Part shown: positions 25,098-37,300 of the stretch, piece by piece
Layout: each line of letters starts with the position of its first letter
How positions within the stretch are numbered: the stretch's first letter is position 1
From: Glomus cerebriforme
Taxonomy: Eukaryota > Glomeromycota > Glomeromycetes > Glomerales > Glomeraceae
DNA: 64,000 nucleotides
Direction of reading: 5' to 3'
Assembly: GCA_003550305.1 (NCBI GenBank)
Contig: QKYT01000311.1
Coordinates: 15,727 to 79,726, forward strand
Notes under the pieces: model-generated
Databases searched by the model: none
Told to the model about the DNA's origin: nothing
What the model saw: the letters and a program-made list of their open reading frames with translations, nothing else
Made by a program: the position numbers and the translations under genes

Positions 25098-25865
25098 CTA
25101 AGAATTATAAAATTCCCATTCCCATTCCCACCCTGACTTTTCTTTTCGCTTATCATCATCAGTATTAACAATTAAATGTCCCAACAATAATTGCAATCTT
25201 CCAATCGCGACATGTTTAAGATACTCGTTTTGTAATATGCTGTCATCCTCATGATCTTCATCCTCCCCTTTTTCGCACCAACGTGTTGGTGAAAAGAGCC
25301 TGGCCCAATTCCATTCAGCCGTTGATGACGGCCTATGAGTTGATGTGACCGGGCACGTTAAGATGGCGGACAGAAGGTGATCAAAGAGGTAAAGTTGTGC
25401 TTGAAACAAATCACAATGATTTGTACAAATAATTTTTTGATCCGTGTCATTTGAATTTTGTAAAAATTCTTGAACAAAAGAATTTTGTGAAGTAGAATGT
25501 CGTCTCTTTCTATTATGAAATTTGTCTAAACTGTGTTGTTGTTGAACGTATAATTGGGTAAAATGTTCGTCGCTCCATTCTTGTCGAAATTCTTCTTCTT
25601 CTTCTATATCTTCTGACATAAAGAGATTAGGAAACTCTTGATTCCCGCTACCATGGACAACACCCTGTTGGAAAAAATCGTCCCATTCTCTGTTATCGTC
25701 TGTCCAGGCCGAAGAAGAACGAAAAGAATTTGTAATCTCTCTCCTTTCTTGTTCTATATTTGATAAAAGTGTTTTTGAAGAAGCAGCGGTAATACCAGCA
25801 TCTTGAAACCCGTTTGAAAGACGAGAGACCGATCCATTACCACTACAAGATACTATGGTCGACAT
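25098..25865 (-). CDS. Unrecognised acidic protein, single exon
   Basis: An uninterrupted 255-aa frame starting MSTIVSCSGNGSVSRLSNGF. It has acidic runs (EDIEEEEEF, EKGEDEDHEDD), Gln-rich stretches and many Trp residues (WDDFF at 61-65, WSDEHF, WNWARLF, WEWEWEF near the C-terminus). It lacks membrane segments. The N-terminal Cys at residue 7 and the WxxxF motif recall peroxisomal co-receptors (Pex20/Pex5 N-terminal half), but other expected features are not convincing, so I leave it unnamed. Composition and length argue for a real gene: the codon use is like its neighbours and no long shadow frame competes. Confidence 0.6.
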   Translation of the reverse strand: MSTIVSCSGNGSVSRLSNGFQDAGITAASSKTLLSNIEQERREITNSFRSSSAWTDDNREWDDFFQQGVVHGSGNQEFPNLFMSEDIEEEEEFRQEWSDEHFTQLYVQQQHSLDKFHNRKRRHSTSQNSFVQEFLQNSNDTDQKIICTNHCDLFQAQLYLFDHLLSAILTCPVTSTHRPSSTAEWNWARLFSPTRWCEKGEDEDHEDDSILQNEYLKHVAIGRLQLLLGHLIVNTDDDKRKEKSGWEWEWEFYNS

Positions 25866-26955
25866 ATTTAAGAAGAACTTACACTAAAAAAAAAGGTTTA
25901 AAAAAAGTGGTTAAATTGGCGACATATAAATATATTGTGCATATTTTGGCGGACACTTGCATAATTAGTTGGAAAGGCGATCAACGACACAAAATCTTTA
26001 GATCATCGCTTAAAAAAATAATTCACAAACAATCAACAAATTAGGCCATTAATATTTATTTTTTAGCTGTAAACACTCGTGACATTTAAAGATTTAATTA
26101 GTTTTTTAAAATGACATATTCAATCGGTTCATCATTCAATGGTTACGTTAATATGACATTTAGCAAAATTCGACGAGTTAATTGGTCTATCATTCATAAT
26201 GATAAGTTGCTTAATTATAGTATAATATGTTAGTAATATGCAATTAAAACATTAAACTTTAAACACTTGTTGTAATTACTTATTGTATTCAGATTCTATC
26301 CTTTTTAGTTATTTATGGATTACAACAAACCAGCATGATTTCAAGTTGTCAACCAGTTAATTAAATTTATAAAATTTAACTTCTTTCCTATCCTATATTA
26401 TTATTGTTAATAATGACACTAGATCAAAACAGGCTAATAATCTTGAAAAAATTCATAATAAACATCACTCATACAAAATTCTTTAAATTTGATTAAGAAA
26501 AAAACAAGTATGGATAGATTCAATTAACTGAGAAAGAAAAAATCGAGTATTATACAATCACAACTAAGAAAACTTGAATTAGATTAAGAGAATATGTGAA
26601 TTTAGGGAATTCAACTGTCGACGATGATACAATAAAGAATAAAAAACACAAATTATTCAAATTTTCTGTCGACACAAGTATCGAGAAAATATAAGAAGTA
26701 TTGAAAAAAAAAGAAATGGAATTTCTTCTCACGACACTATGTTAATAAGTTAAAATGACAAAATGAGACTCAACAGGATTTAGCTAAAAAAATTAAACGT
26801 TTAAACGTTTAGAAACTCTCGCTGAAATTTTAACGAGACTCAAAAATCAATTTAACTGCCGATCACTGATCAGTCAATCACGATCAGTATTGATCAGTAT
26901 TTATAAATTGTTAATCCGCCGATCAATCGGTGAAATTTCTTTCGATACCTTTATA
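25866..26955. other. Intergenic region before the polymerase gamma gene
   Basis: About 1.1 kb between two divergent genes. I see no supported exon. Around 26860-26900 there are repeated GATCACTGATCAGTCAATC-type motifs close to the polymerase start, with TGATCAGT occurring three times. These could be regulatory but I recognise no factor. Confidence 0.4.
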
Positions 26956-29900
26956 ATGTTATCAAATACGCGTCAACTCAAATTATCTAAACCTTTATAC
27001 GCTTACAAACCAGTAAATGAACGCGTTTCTCTGCGATATGTGGTTAATTATACACAACGAACTGTTAAAACAAACTCTAATATTCAAAAAGAGCAAAATG
27101 TGGACAAAATTCAAAGCAATACTCTGTCTCAATCGGATCAATGGCTAAAACATGTCACTTGGAGTAACTTTTTTACCGGTGTGCCACGAACTGACGCGTC
27201 AAATAGCAAACTGTCAAAAACTTCGAAACAGGGTGTACCAAAAAAAAAAGATTATTTGAAAACAGGAATACCACAAAATCACGAAGTAGAGCTGAAAGAA
27301 GGACAAAGCCAGAGTAAGCACGTGAATTTTTCAAACAAATTACATTATTTACGTGATACTGGGCTGAGCTTGGATTTTATTTAGTTCGAGTGAGTTAAAA
27401 TTCATTATCTCATGGAGATAGATAATATCAGATATCATGATTTGATTCAAGAATATCAATATTGAATTAGTATGATAATATCGATCAAAAATTTTTAATA
27501 ATAACAGTTTATTATATTAATAATTATAATATCTTTTTTACAATTAGAGGTTATTAATGAAGCAGGAGTGTATATGCTTCCAGACTGGCTTTACCAACAA
27601 GTTTTCAATCGATCAGCTCGTCCTGTCCCACCAAAAAATCTCGTAGAAATATCGATGGAACATTTAAAAAAACAAGGGTATTATAACAATAAGGCCGATA
27701 CCGTACCTGATATTAGTCCATTCGAATTGCCGAAGTTGTGTGGGAAGACAATATCAGAACATTTCTGGAAGATTGGAGAAGAACAAGCCCGTCCGATTCG
27801 AGACTTAGCAACGTGTCTTGTAAGCACGAGTTTGCCGACGATGCCATTCCAATCAAATTGGATTTTGTTTCCAGGTTGGACTCGTTATGAAGAAGGAAAA
27901 CCTCCTAAAGCTGTGGATTATCCAAATGAAAGTATTTTATGTTTTAACACCAAAACTTTTGATGAATACAAATATCCATTAATAGCTTGTGCGGCTTCCC
28001 CTACTGCTTGGTATTCTTGGATATCTCCACGATTAATAAGTAATGATACTGATGAAATTAATCGTGATTCAAAATATCTAATTCCAATTGGAAACTTTAA
28101 AGAGAATAGATTAATTGTTGGACATAATGTTGGGACTGACAGGATATGTATTAAGGAAGAATATCATTATACTGAATCAAAAATTGGTTTTTTAGACACA
28201 AAGTCTTTGCATATTGCAGTTAGTGGTATTTGCTCTCGACTAAAAAAGGATTGGAATAAGTATAATAAAGCCTGTAAAAACAAAAACGAACAATATTTAT
28301 TACAAGAAAAAAAGTTTCAAAAAATTTATGATGTTTCTTCAGTTAACGGCTTGTCTGAAGTATATAAATTCTATTGTGATCAAGATTTAAACAAATCAGA
28401 ACGTGATATATTTGTTAAAGGGACTTTTGAAGAACTTCAAGACACAAGAAACTTACAACAAGCCATTGTTTCCTGTGCAAATAATGTAGAGGCAATACAT
28501 CAAGTATTTCAAAAACTACTACCGAAATTTTTGAATGTTTGTCCCCATCCGGTATCATTTGCAGGAATAATTCATATGGGAAGTATGTTTTTAACGACAA
28601 ATAAAAGTTGGGAAAAGTTTATAATTGATTCTGAAACATCATATAAATCTCTAAGTGAATCAATCGAGTCAACTTTAAGGAATTTAGCTGATAAAACTTT
28701 GAAAGAAAGAAATCAAAACGGAGCTGATCAGTGGTTGAAACAATTGGATTGGAGGATCCATAATAATAATCACCCAGAATGGTATAACAAAATTTATAAT
28801 AAGAAGACAAATCAGGTTCGAGTGACTGCTTTAAGTCAAATTGCACCGATTTTGTTAAAATTGAAATGGCTAAATTATCCCGTTTATCATTCAAAACAAT
28901 ATGGATGGATATATCGTGTTCCAATTGAAGATAAACATTTTACAACAAATTCTGAATTGTGCGAATTTCCCACACAACCGGAACATATTCACTATGAACC
29001 TCAGTTTTTAAAGGATAAAAATGGATCATATTATCGTATACCAAATAAAAGTGGAAAGAAAAATCGTTGTGGTACTCCACTTTCTAAAAAATATATTGGT
29101 GATTTTGAAAATGGTACTTTGCAATCTGACTGCAAAGAATTAGAAGAAATTCTAAAATTTCATGCAGCTTGTACTTATTGGATGTCTATTCGGGATAGAA
29201 TTAAATCTCAATTGCTAATTTATCCTGGTTGTTCTGGGATTCAAAATTTTGGATTCGACGTGAATGATGAGGAAAATATTGGAATAATTCTACCAAAAGC
29301 TATCACAATGGGAACGATTACACGACGTATCGTTGAAAATACTTGGGCTACTGCAACAAATCCTAAAGAATATTTAATAGGTTCTGAACAAAGATCTATG
29401 ATTAAAGCACCCAAAGGATATAAAATTGTAGGAGCAGATGTTGATTCACAAGAAATGTGGATATCAAGTTTGATAAGCGATGCAGAATTTGGATTTCATG
29501 GTGCTACTGGATTAGGATTAATGATGCTTCAAGGTAGCAAGTCTGATGGTACGGACTTACATTCCAGAACAGCTAAAATTTTGGGAATATCACGAGAAGA
29601 TGCCAAAATTTTTAATTACAGTAGATTGTATGGAGCTGGTATAAAAACAGTTTTGGAAATGCTTGGACAATCCCTTACTAATGTAAATTTAGAAGAATCT
29701 AAAGAGAGGGTGGAAAATTTATTCAAGAAAACAAAGGGTCAAAAATATTATGGTTTAGGCATTAATGGATTTTGGTTTGGTGGAAGTGAGACTTATTTAG
29801 CAAATCGTCTGGAAGAAATTGTAACATCCTTAGAACCTATTACTCCTGTATTGAGATGTGGGATAACTAACGCATTGAAATCTGCAAATGCTGATCAAAG

Positions 29901-30726
29901 TTATATGACCTCACGTATTAATTGGGTAGTTCAGTCATCGGGTGTAGATTATCTTCATTTACTTTTAGTGTCGATGAAATATTTGATTTATAAATATAAT
30001 ATAAATGCACGTTTCATGTTATCCGTTCACGATGACATACGTTATCTTGTAAAAGAAGACGATGCATATCGTGTTGCGTTGGCACTTCAAATCAGTAATC
30101 TTTGGACTAGAGCTATGTTTAGTCATATGCTGGGTATTGAAGATCTACCTTTGGTATGTTGTATAATATCATTGAAGTAATTTATTAATTTTAGCAATTT
30201 ATATAATGTTGTTTCATTTTTAATCCATTAGACTATCGCGTTTTTTTCAGGTGTGGATATAGATCACGTGTATCGTAAAGAGGTTGATATGAAATGCACC
30301 ACAGTTTCACATCAAATTGAAATTGAACCAGGAACTTGTGTTTCAATTCAAGATATTTTAAGACATCAAAGGACATTACGACATGATAAGTCAAGTTTAT
30401 GCGATGAATTATTAGATACTGATATTGTAAAAGATCTAGGATCTTATGACTCAATTTTATGGAAACCATATAAATCAAAAGATGATGTTTTATTTCTCAA
30501 AGCTCAATCTATGTCATCTGCTGAAGAAATAAAAAAATTACATGAAGAATCAAATCAAGAAAAAGAAAGTTCATCGGAATCTATATTCAATAGAAAGTTA
30601 TTAAGAAAAACATACGATTATGCGCATACGAATCAAATATTAAACAAAAAAAAGCGAGTATTTGAGCCATATGTTGAAACACTGGAAGATAAGAAAATAG
30701 AAAATCGAGGCAAGTATTTACAATAA
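26956..30726 (+). CDS. MIP1: Mitochondrial DNA polymerase gamma (Mip1/POLG)
   Basis: Three exons: 26956-27313, 27548-30153, 30232-30726; 1152 aa. The N-terminus (MLSNTRQLKLSKPLY) is basic, as for a mitochondrial import signal. The exonuclease region is recognisable (ACAASPTAWYSWISPRL; GHNVGTDR; FVKGTFEEL; LPKFLNVCPHPVSFAGI), but the expected catalytic residues at Exo I and Exo III read N253, K255 and N432; only D317 of Exo II remains. The polymerase half is intact: motif A with D750 (ADVDSQEMW), motif B with K806, Y810 and Y814, MTSRINWVVQSSGVDYLH, and motif C as H947-D-D949 where HDE is usual. It ends with a Lys/Glu-rich extension. Donor GTAAGC at 27314 avoids an in-frame stop. This is the replicase of mitochondrial DNA. 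Confidence 0.95.
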
Positions 30727-31117
30727 GAAATTGAATAAAATTTTTTTTTTTTCATTTCATTTTAATTGTTATTTAATCAAATAAAAATCAACTTTAGGTT
30801 AAGGATGGCATATTAAAAGAATAATATGGATTTGGATTTTTTCTTAAAAAAAAAAAGAAATTATTAATGTATAATTGTAATTTGTTTTGTAAGACATTAT
30901 GTATTCATTTATTAAATTTTTTATGACTCATTTGATAAATAAAATGATTTTTAAATCCTTTAATTGTAAATCCGGGTTTAAGATATCTATTTAACAGAAA
31001 AATAATAAATTTATAAAAACAATGCTGAAATTGGACAAGTTCAAACCGATCAAAATGGTCTAAATGATTTACAGTACTAAAATTATGATTATCTAATGTG
31101 CATTCTACATAATCTAC
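30727..31117. other. Convergent 3' intergenic region
   Basis: These 391 bases separate the stops of polymerase gamma (+) and NDC1 (-). The DNA is AT-rich with AATAAAAT-type signals; no gene is seen. A strong GC-AG intron would also be possible across 30710-30796, which would only shorten the polymerase C-terminus by four residues. Confidence 0.4.
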
Positions 31118-33754
31118 TTAAAGTCCTTCACTGAGCAACTTGTTCAGCCTATCATAATGCACACTTGATAACTTAAAATAATCCATATGTGGATAAAATG
31201 CTTTTCTCAAATCGAACAAAGCATCCTTCAATACTGAATAAAAATTCAAATAAAAGAAGTTATATGTATCAATAAATTTCAATACGATAGTTTTGAACTA
31301 AAGAAAAATTTACCATTTATAACAATTAACGGATCCGACAAAACACTCGAATATGTAAACGCAAATGGATCTCCAATATCCCATTCATCCAATGGTGGTT
31401 TATTAGAATATTGCTCAAGAGACATTAAACAATCTAACATTGACTCAAATACATTGGCGATATCATTCTGCACAACTCCATGTTTATCTTCATTCAAAGA
31501 TTTAACTGTTAAAGCCGTCAACGCTTATAAAATATAATATACAATAAATTAATAAATGTTACTCATAATATTGATAATACTAAAAGATTTATTGGAAAAA
31601 GAGAATACCTTGTATGGCACATATTGTAATATATAAATCTTTAAAAACATCCTTCGTTCTTCTCTCAATCGATCTCTTGAGCAAAGGAACGGCAAAGAAA
31701 GAATAAACTTTTCTCATAAAGTACGGATAATTACCTGTCACTGGATGAAACCATTCTAATAATTTCATTCCCCAATAATCACGATCTTTAGTCATTGTTT
31801 CGGCTGTCATCTTGACCTCAAGATCTTTTTGACCAACTATTTTTCGTTCTTTTTCCTTTAGTGCATTCTTTTCCATATTTCTAAATTTTTCATACTTTTT
31901 TCTCAACAGTAATTTTCTCGTATGTTGTTTTTTGATTTCGATTTGCGCAGAATTTGCAAGTCCCAAGATCAAATCCATACACGAACGAGATATTTCTGTC
32001 CATGCAGAATTGGGATTATTATGCTTAACGCAACTGAACGCTCTTTCTCTTTTACGATTAAAATCTGCGTATATAGCACTACGTCTATACTGATCAAATT
32101 TTGCAATGTGCCATAATTCCAAAAATGCCAATTGCTGGAAGAGAAAATTTGTGAGATATATAGTAAATTTGAATTTAATTTGAACAAATCGCAGAATATA
32201 ATACCTGATAGTAGGGCTGTTGATATGAATGTAATCCATTTACAAGAATTGCATGAGGATCCATATATACACCAATTGTAAAATGTATCTAAAATCAAAG
32301 CAGCGATATGACTAAAGGTTATCTTTAGTCTTATTTTCAATTATTAGCAGTCTAAATCATAATTCTGCTAACAAATCAATTCAAATAAACACTAACCCTT
32401 GTAAAAAAATGTTCAATCAAAATGTCTATTACAGACCAACACATAACGGTAAAAATTGCACTAAGAACTGTTCTATTGAATAACTGTACATCAAACCAAG
32501 AAGCGCGCATCCAATAATAAATTGAAGTATTACTTTAAGATTTAGAATTTGAAGGAATAAGTAAAAGTGGGATATGCGCAAAAAAAGTACAGAATAATGT
32601 TGTTAATAATTGATTTGGAACTTACTGTAAAAAGATAAGGTTAGGTAACCATTCATAGATAGTGTTCCATATAAGAAGCTTAATGAACCAAAATATTATT
32701 GAGAAATACAACGCTGTTGTCAGACTACTCCACACAAAAATGTCATATTTGCAGTTCCAAACTATTAAAATTTCTTTTGGTAAAGAAAACGGATATCTTG
32801 GCTATAAGAAAATAACCAAAAATCCATCGGAATTAACAGACTATATTTTAAATAATTCAACTGCATACTAAATTTTTTTTACTTGTTATAATTACCTCAG
32901 CTACATTAAATGTCAACATATATCTTTTGTGTAACAAAAAATCACATCCATACCAAATCCCAAGAACTGTAGTATAAACCAGCGCGATTAAATAATGTTC
33001 ATTAATCATTGGAAGAAGACCTTTACAATTATCTTTGCGATGACTCGGGCACCAAAAACTATATAATAAATTATTACGTTAACAATTCATTCATAATATC
33101 GATAAAGTTGATTATATGTGATCTTACTCTTCAGTTCCAGGGTACAAAAACATTGTTTTTGTTCGCCTATAGCTTGTTCCAATGAGATCAAAATAGGTCC
33201 ATCCTATGATGATAGAGGAAATTGTATATATTAAAGGGGTGATGTAAGTGCGCTTCTTATACATTAAGGTATGCAATTCATCTAAAAAACATGCCGGCGT
33301 GTTTCGACGAACTATAAACATCATTATTAAATTAGATTAATTGTTAATATATCATCTTAAATGACTAAGTAAAAAAATTAAGTACCTGACTCTTGAATAA
33401 GTACTTTACGAAGAGCCATTATTGGCAAAAGGCCAATAATGTAAACTTTTAAAAAAGCAATAATAGTATCCAAAAAAAAATTCACATAGAATTCGGAATA
33501 TTCCATACAGTTATTTTCTAAATATGGTGGTTTTCCAAACGCGTTAAATACTTTTTTTTTTTAAAAAAAAAAAATTGTTAAATTTACAAACCTCCACCCT
33601 GAAACAAATATATTATAAAACGAAAAAAAGCAATAATCGCGTAAACACAACCAGCCGACACGCCTAAAAATTTGTTTCGTGTTTTCCCCAGCTCAGTAGA
33701 GCCACATGCAAGACCATATGTTGACACTTGCATTGGCGTTTCATTAGTACTCAT
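31118..33754 (-). CDS. NDC1: NDC1-like transmembrane nucleoporin
   Basis: Ten exons on the minus strand: 33754-33592, 33550-33386, 33311-33128, 33058-32896, 32801-32626, 32532-32397, 32288-32205, 32134-31609, 31523-31314, 31233-31118; 640 aa. Six hydrophobic segments fall in the first half (for example YAIIAFFRFIIYLF, IIAFLKVYIIGLLPIMAL, YLIALVYTTVLGIWYG), then HPVTGNYPYFMRKVYSFF and the C-terminal signature ALTALTVKSLNEDKHGVVQ. That block matches the ALSxLVxxSLxEDxxGVVQ region of vertebrate and fungal Ndc1. The protein anchors nuclear pore complexes, and spindle pole bodies in yeasts, in the nuclear envelope. The many junctions were solved by phase; exon 6 rests on weaker evidence. Confidence 0.85.
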
Positions 33755-34342
33755 ATTGGAAACACAAATTATTCTTAGATTCCTCTAGACGCGCCCCGAT
33801 AACAAAACTAACCGAATAAATTATAACAAATAAAATGTTTAATAGAAAACTGTCAGACAACTATTCTCTTTCACATCCAACAAGTCGAATGGAAAGTTTT
33901 TGAATCAAACAAATAACGAAAGTAGGAAACGAATAGCTACCTCAATAGGTATGAATCGTCAAAACTATACCTAATAGTCAGAAATTTTACCAAAAAATAC
34001 AGTATTTACGGTTTGACGTGCGTGGCGCAGACTTTTGCACGTAGATCATAACATTTTTAGCATTTTTTGATGCAACGGGGAACGGGCTCATATTAAAGTT
34101 TTTACATGCATTTCTTTATTAAATTTTGTTTATTGATCTTTACGTAGCTTGTATTTTTATATTATATATCTACATAGGTTTGTACATATTGATTATTGAT
34201 TGAACAAGGTTGAGAAATTGAGGGAAAAATGCTTATAGTTCTTAGAATTAAAAACAATAATTAATAAATAATTTTCTTTAAATGAACCAGTTTCTTAACT
34301 TGTATGTATGTATGTTTTGAGAGTAGTATTTCCTTTTTTTTT
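33755..34342. other. Intergenic region, NDC1 promoter side
   Basis: These 588 bases lie upstream of NDC1 and downstream of the Pho81 stop, both genes on the minus strand. A relatively GC-rich part (33990-34090, with GGTTTGACGTGCGTGGCGCA) probably belongs to the NDC1 promoter. No gene is seen. Confidence 0.4.
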
Positions 34343-37300
34343 TTAAAACGCGTCAAATCCGCTTTTATATTTAATGACACCGTCAATAACCTTCGCGTCA
34401 ACTTTATATTTGTCTTGTAATATTATGTTTCGATTGTCGTTATTAGCTGCTCCAAACGTAGTTAATACCAGTCCAGCTTGTTTTACGTTTGTTATTAACG
34501 ATGGTACTTTTACCTATCGATAATTAAACGCGGAATTTAATAATGTAATAATTATAACCAAAAATTCATGGAAAAGGGTTACGCGTAATTCGCAAAAAAA
34601 AAACTAAGCGAATGCGTGTGATGTATAAAAGGTTTGTACTTACTAATAATGTCGCATCGCAAATTACTCCCAAAAGATTATTACTTTTGGCGAATTTAAC
34701 AGCTTCTTTAATTGAGGTACAGCGTTTGTCTTTTTCGACGTCTTCGTACGTTTCGTTATCCTCTCGTCCTTTACGTTTTTTACCACGATTAATCTCTTCG
34801 TTATCGAATCCACAATAAGAATTAAAAAACACTGCATCTATAAAAAAAAAAAATTCCAAATGTTAATTTAATTGCTTAGTTCATATTGGAAGTGTTGGAA
34901 GCTTATTTGTTTACTCACAGTTTGGTTGTTTCCAATTCAAAGCGGTGCAAATTGCCGGGTTGAATGACGAAAACATGACTGAACGATTTGTTGATTTATT
35001 ATTTAATATTTCGGAGCCATTACTTATTGTATGACTTTGCGCGTAATCGTAAACGGTTTGTAGAATAGTATCTACATAACTGCTAATGTCGGGTATATCG
35101 GAAAAGCAAAAACGGGAAACTTCATATACTGTCGGGTATTTTATTTCAAGATTAACTCCAAGAGATGGCGATAAAATCTATAAAATCGAGTATAATTAAT
35201 TCTAATTCACGAAACAAATATATATATATATAATAATATTTTAACATAAAATGATTTCAAACCTTGAGTACTTCTTCTAATGAAAGGTAAGATTGATGAA
35301 TTAACTTTTGTAATTCTGCCGAATTAGAAGTATTATTAAAATCATTAATTTCTTGTTGCTGGTTGCCTAGAGACTTGAATTGTTTAAAAGTAACGTCGGA
35401 TACGCATAAGTCGAACCCTTCTACAGGTAACATCCATTCTGAATATACGACAGCGACCATGTCTCTTGTCACCTGAACTACAATTTGAATATATTCCCCT
35501 GAAAGGGAGGAAGCCGTTATAAAAGATGGAATGCTTCCATTTATCTCATTGAGATTTAATGGTTGTTCAGCATTAGGAAGAGTAACAGGATTGGTGGATT
35601 TCCAATAAGTTTCTACTTGACCACCAATTTCAAGTTGAACACCTTGGAACGGCTTAACAATTGCAAATTCGAACGCTAATTCGCCAACGACTTTCAAATG
35701 TGTGTCAAACAAAGGACAAATAACTTTGCCTCCTGTACCACCAGTTACTAAATTATTGCGTCTTTCATGATCATTGGTGATATCAAATACATTAGGTAAG
35801 GCTACACCTTTACCAATAACTTTAGACCCAAAAGTAGGATAAATTTCAAATTCCAATGAAAAAGATTTAAGAGTGTCTACTTGAAAAGAAAATGTTTCTC
35901 GATCATCACTTAATGGTAAAATTATGCTATGGGGAATCATGCCCATATCCGGCTTTGAGGACATATCAAGTTTCAAAGATGAAATTTCACTGTTACCATA
36001 TAGATGTATAGGAGGCCTTGGATGTTTGGACGAAGGATGCCCAAGGGTAATTTGAATATGATATTTTTTATCCAGATAATTATGTCCATAAATTCGAAGA
36101 GGTAATATTGGTGGTGGTAATGTTAGAGATGGTATACTATTAATATTATTATCGAGATCATCATCGATTTGCTCATCAATTTGCCCATTTTCAATCATCA
36201 TCATTGGTTCATCTATAATCGGTTCAGCGGTCTCTGCAAATCCACCTGCCAACTGTGATAATTTATCGATACACTTTATGTGACCTTCCCAGGCAGCATA
36301 ATAAATTGGAGAATGTCCTGCTTCATCAGTTATGTTCACTTTGCATCCTGCCTGTATTAAAACGTTTACACATTCTATGTGACCTTCACTAGCAGCATAA
36401 AAAATAGGTGTCCAGCCTTTATATTTGTCATGTGTATCCAAGGAAGCACCATGTTCCGTCAAAATCTTCAATAGCTCATGATGACCTTGACGAGCAGTCC
36501 AGTGCAAAGGAGTAAGACCTTCTGCATCAGGAATAATTTTTGCTCCTTTATCAAGTAGTAACAAAGAAATGTCTTTATGACCATATTGACATGCTAATGA
36601 TAAAGGTATATGATTGTGGTCCCCTTCCTCAAGTGGTTCGATTCGAGCCCCATTCTCAAGCAAAATCTCGACACACTTGGTATGCCCAATTGTTACGGCA
36701 TATATCAATGGATTAAAACCATCATGATCACAACTTTCACAATCTGCACCCTTTGATAATAGATATGTAGCCGCTTCACTATGACCATACATACAAACGT
36801 AATGTAATGGTTTTCTGCCATAGATATCAGTACAATCTACCTTAACACCACGCTCAACGCAAAGTTTCATAAGAGGTAGTTTACCTACGATGGCAGCTTC
36901 ATGCAAACACGTTCTTTCACTAATATCATCCATATACTTAAAGTTAATTTTATTTGTATCAACCAAGTATTCAATGGATTCGACTGAAGAACTTTTCTCT
37001 GAACATGCTCGCCAGAAAACACGTGAAATGATATCATGATCCTCTTCGCTTAGGTGTTGCCGTATCCTTTCTAGTATTTCATGTACTGTTGAGGGAGTAC
37101 CTGCTGTAACAGCTTTGAAAAGTTCTATTTCAATATCATCCAATACATCAGGTTCCTCTAATTCACCCATCGAATGTCTTCCTGGTGATGATGGTGGAGT
37201 GGTGGACAATTTGATTTTTCTATCCTCGAGTTCCAACAAATTGGTTTCAACATTATCTGAAAGATAAGCAATAACGTCTCTATTAAAACATGGTTGGATT

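Noticed and set aside
27365..27400. Donor GTGAGT near 27389 for the first polymerase gamma intron
   Set aside because: An in-frame TAG precedes it; the upstream donor GTAAGC at 27314 restores phase and the conserved NEAGVYML block.
30710..30796. GC-AG intron at the end of the polymerase gamma gene
   Set aside because: The site matches a GC donor well, but using it only changes the last few residues; the simpler unspliced end was kept.
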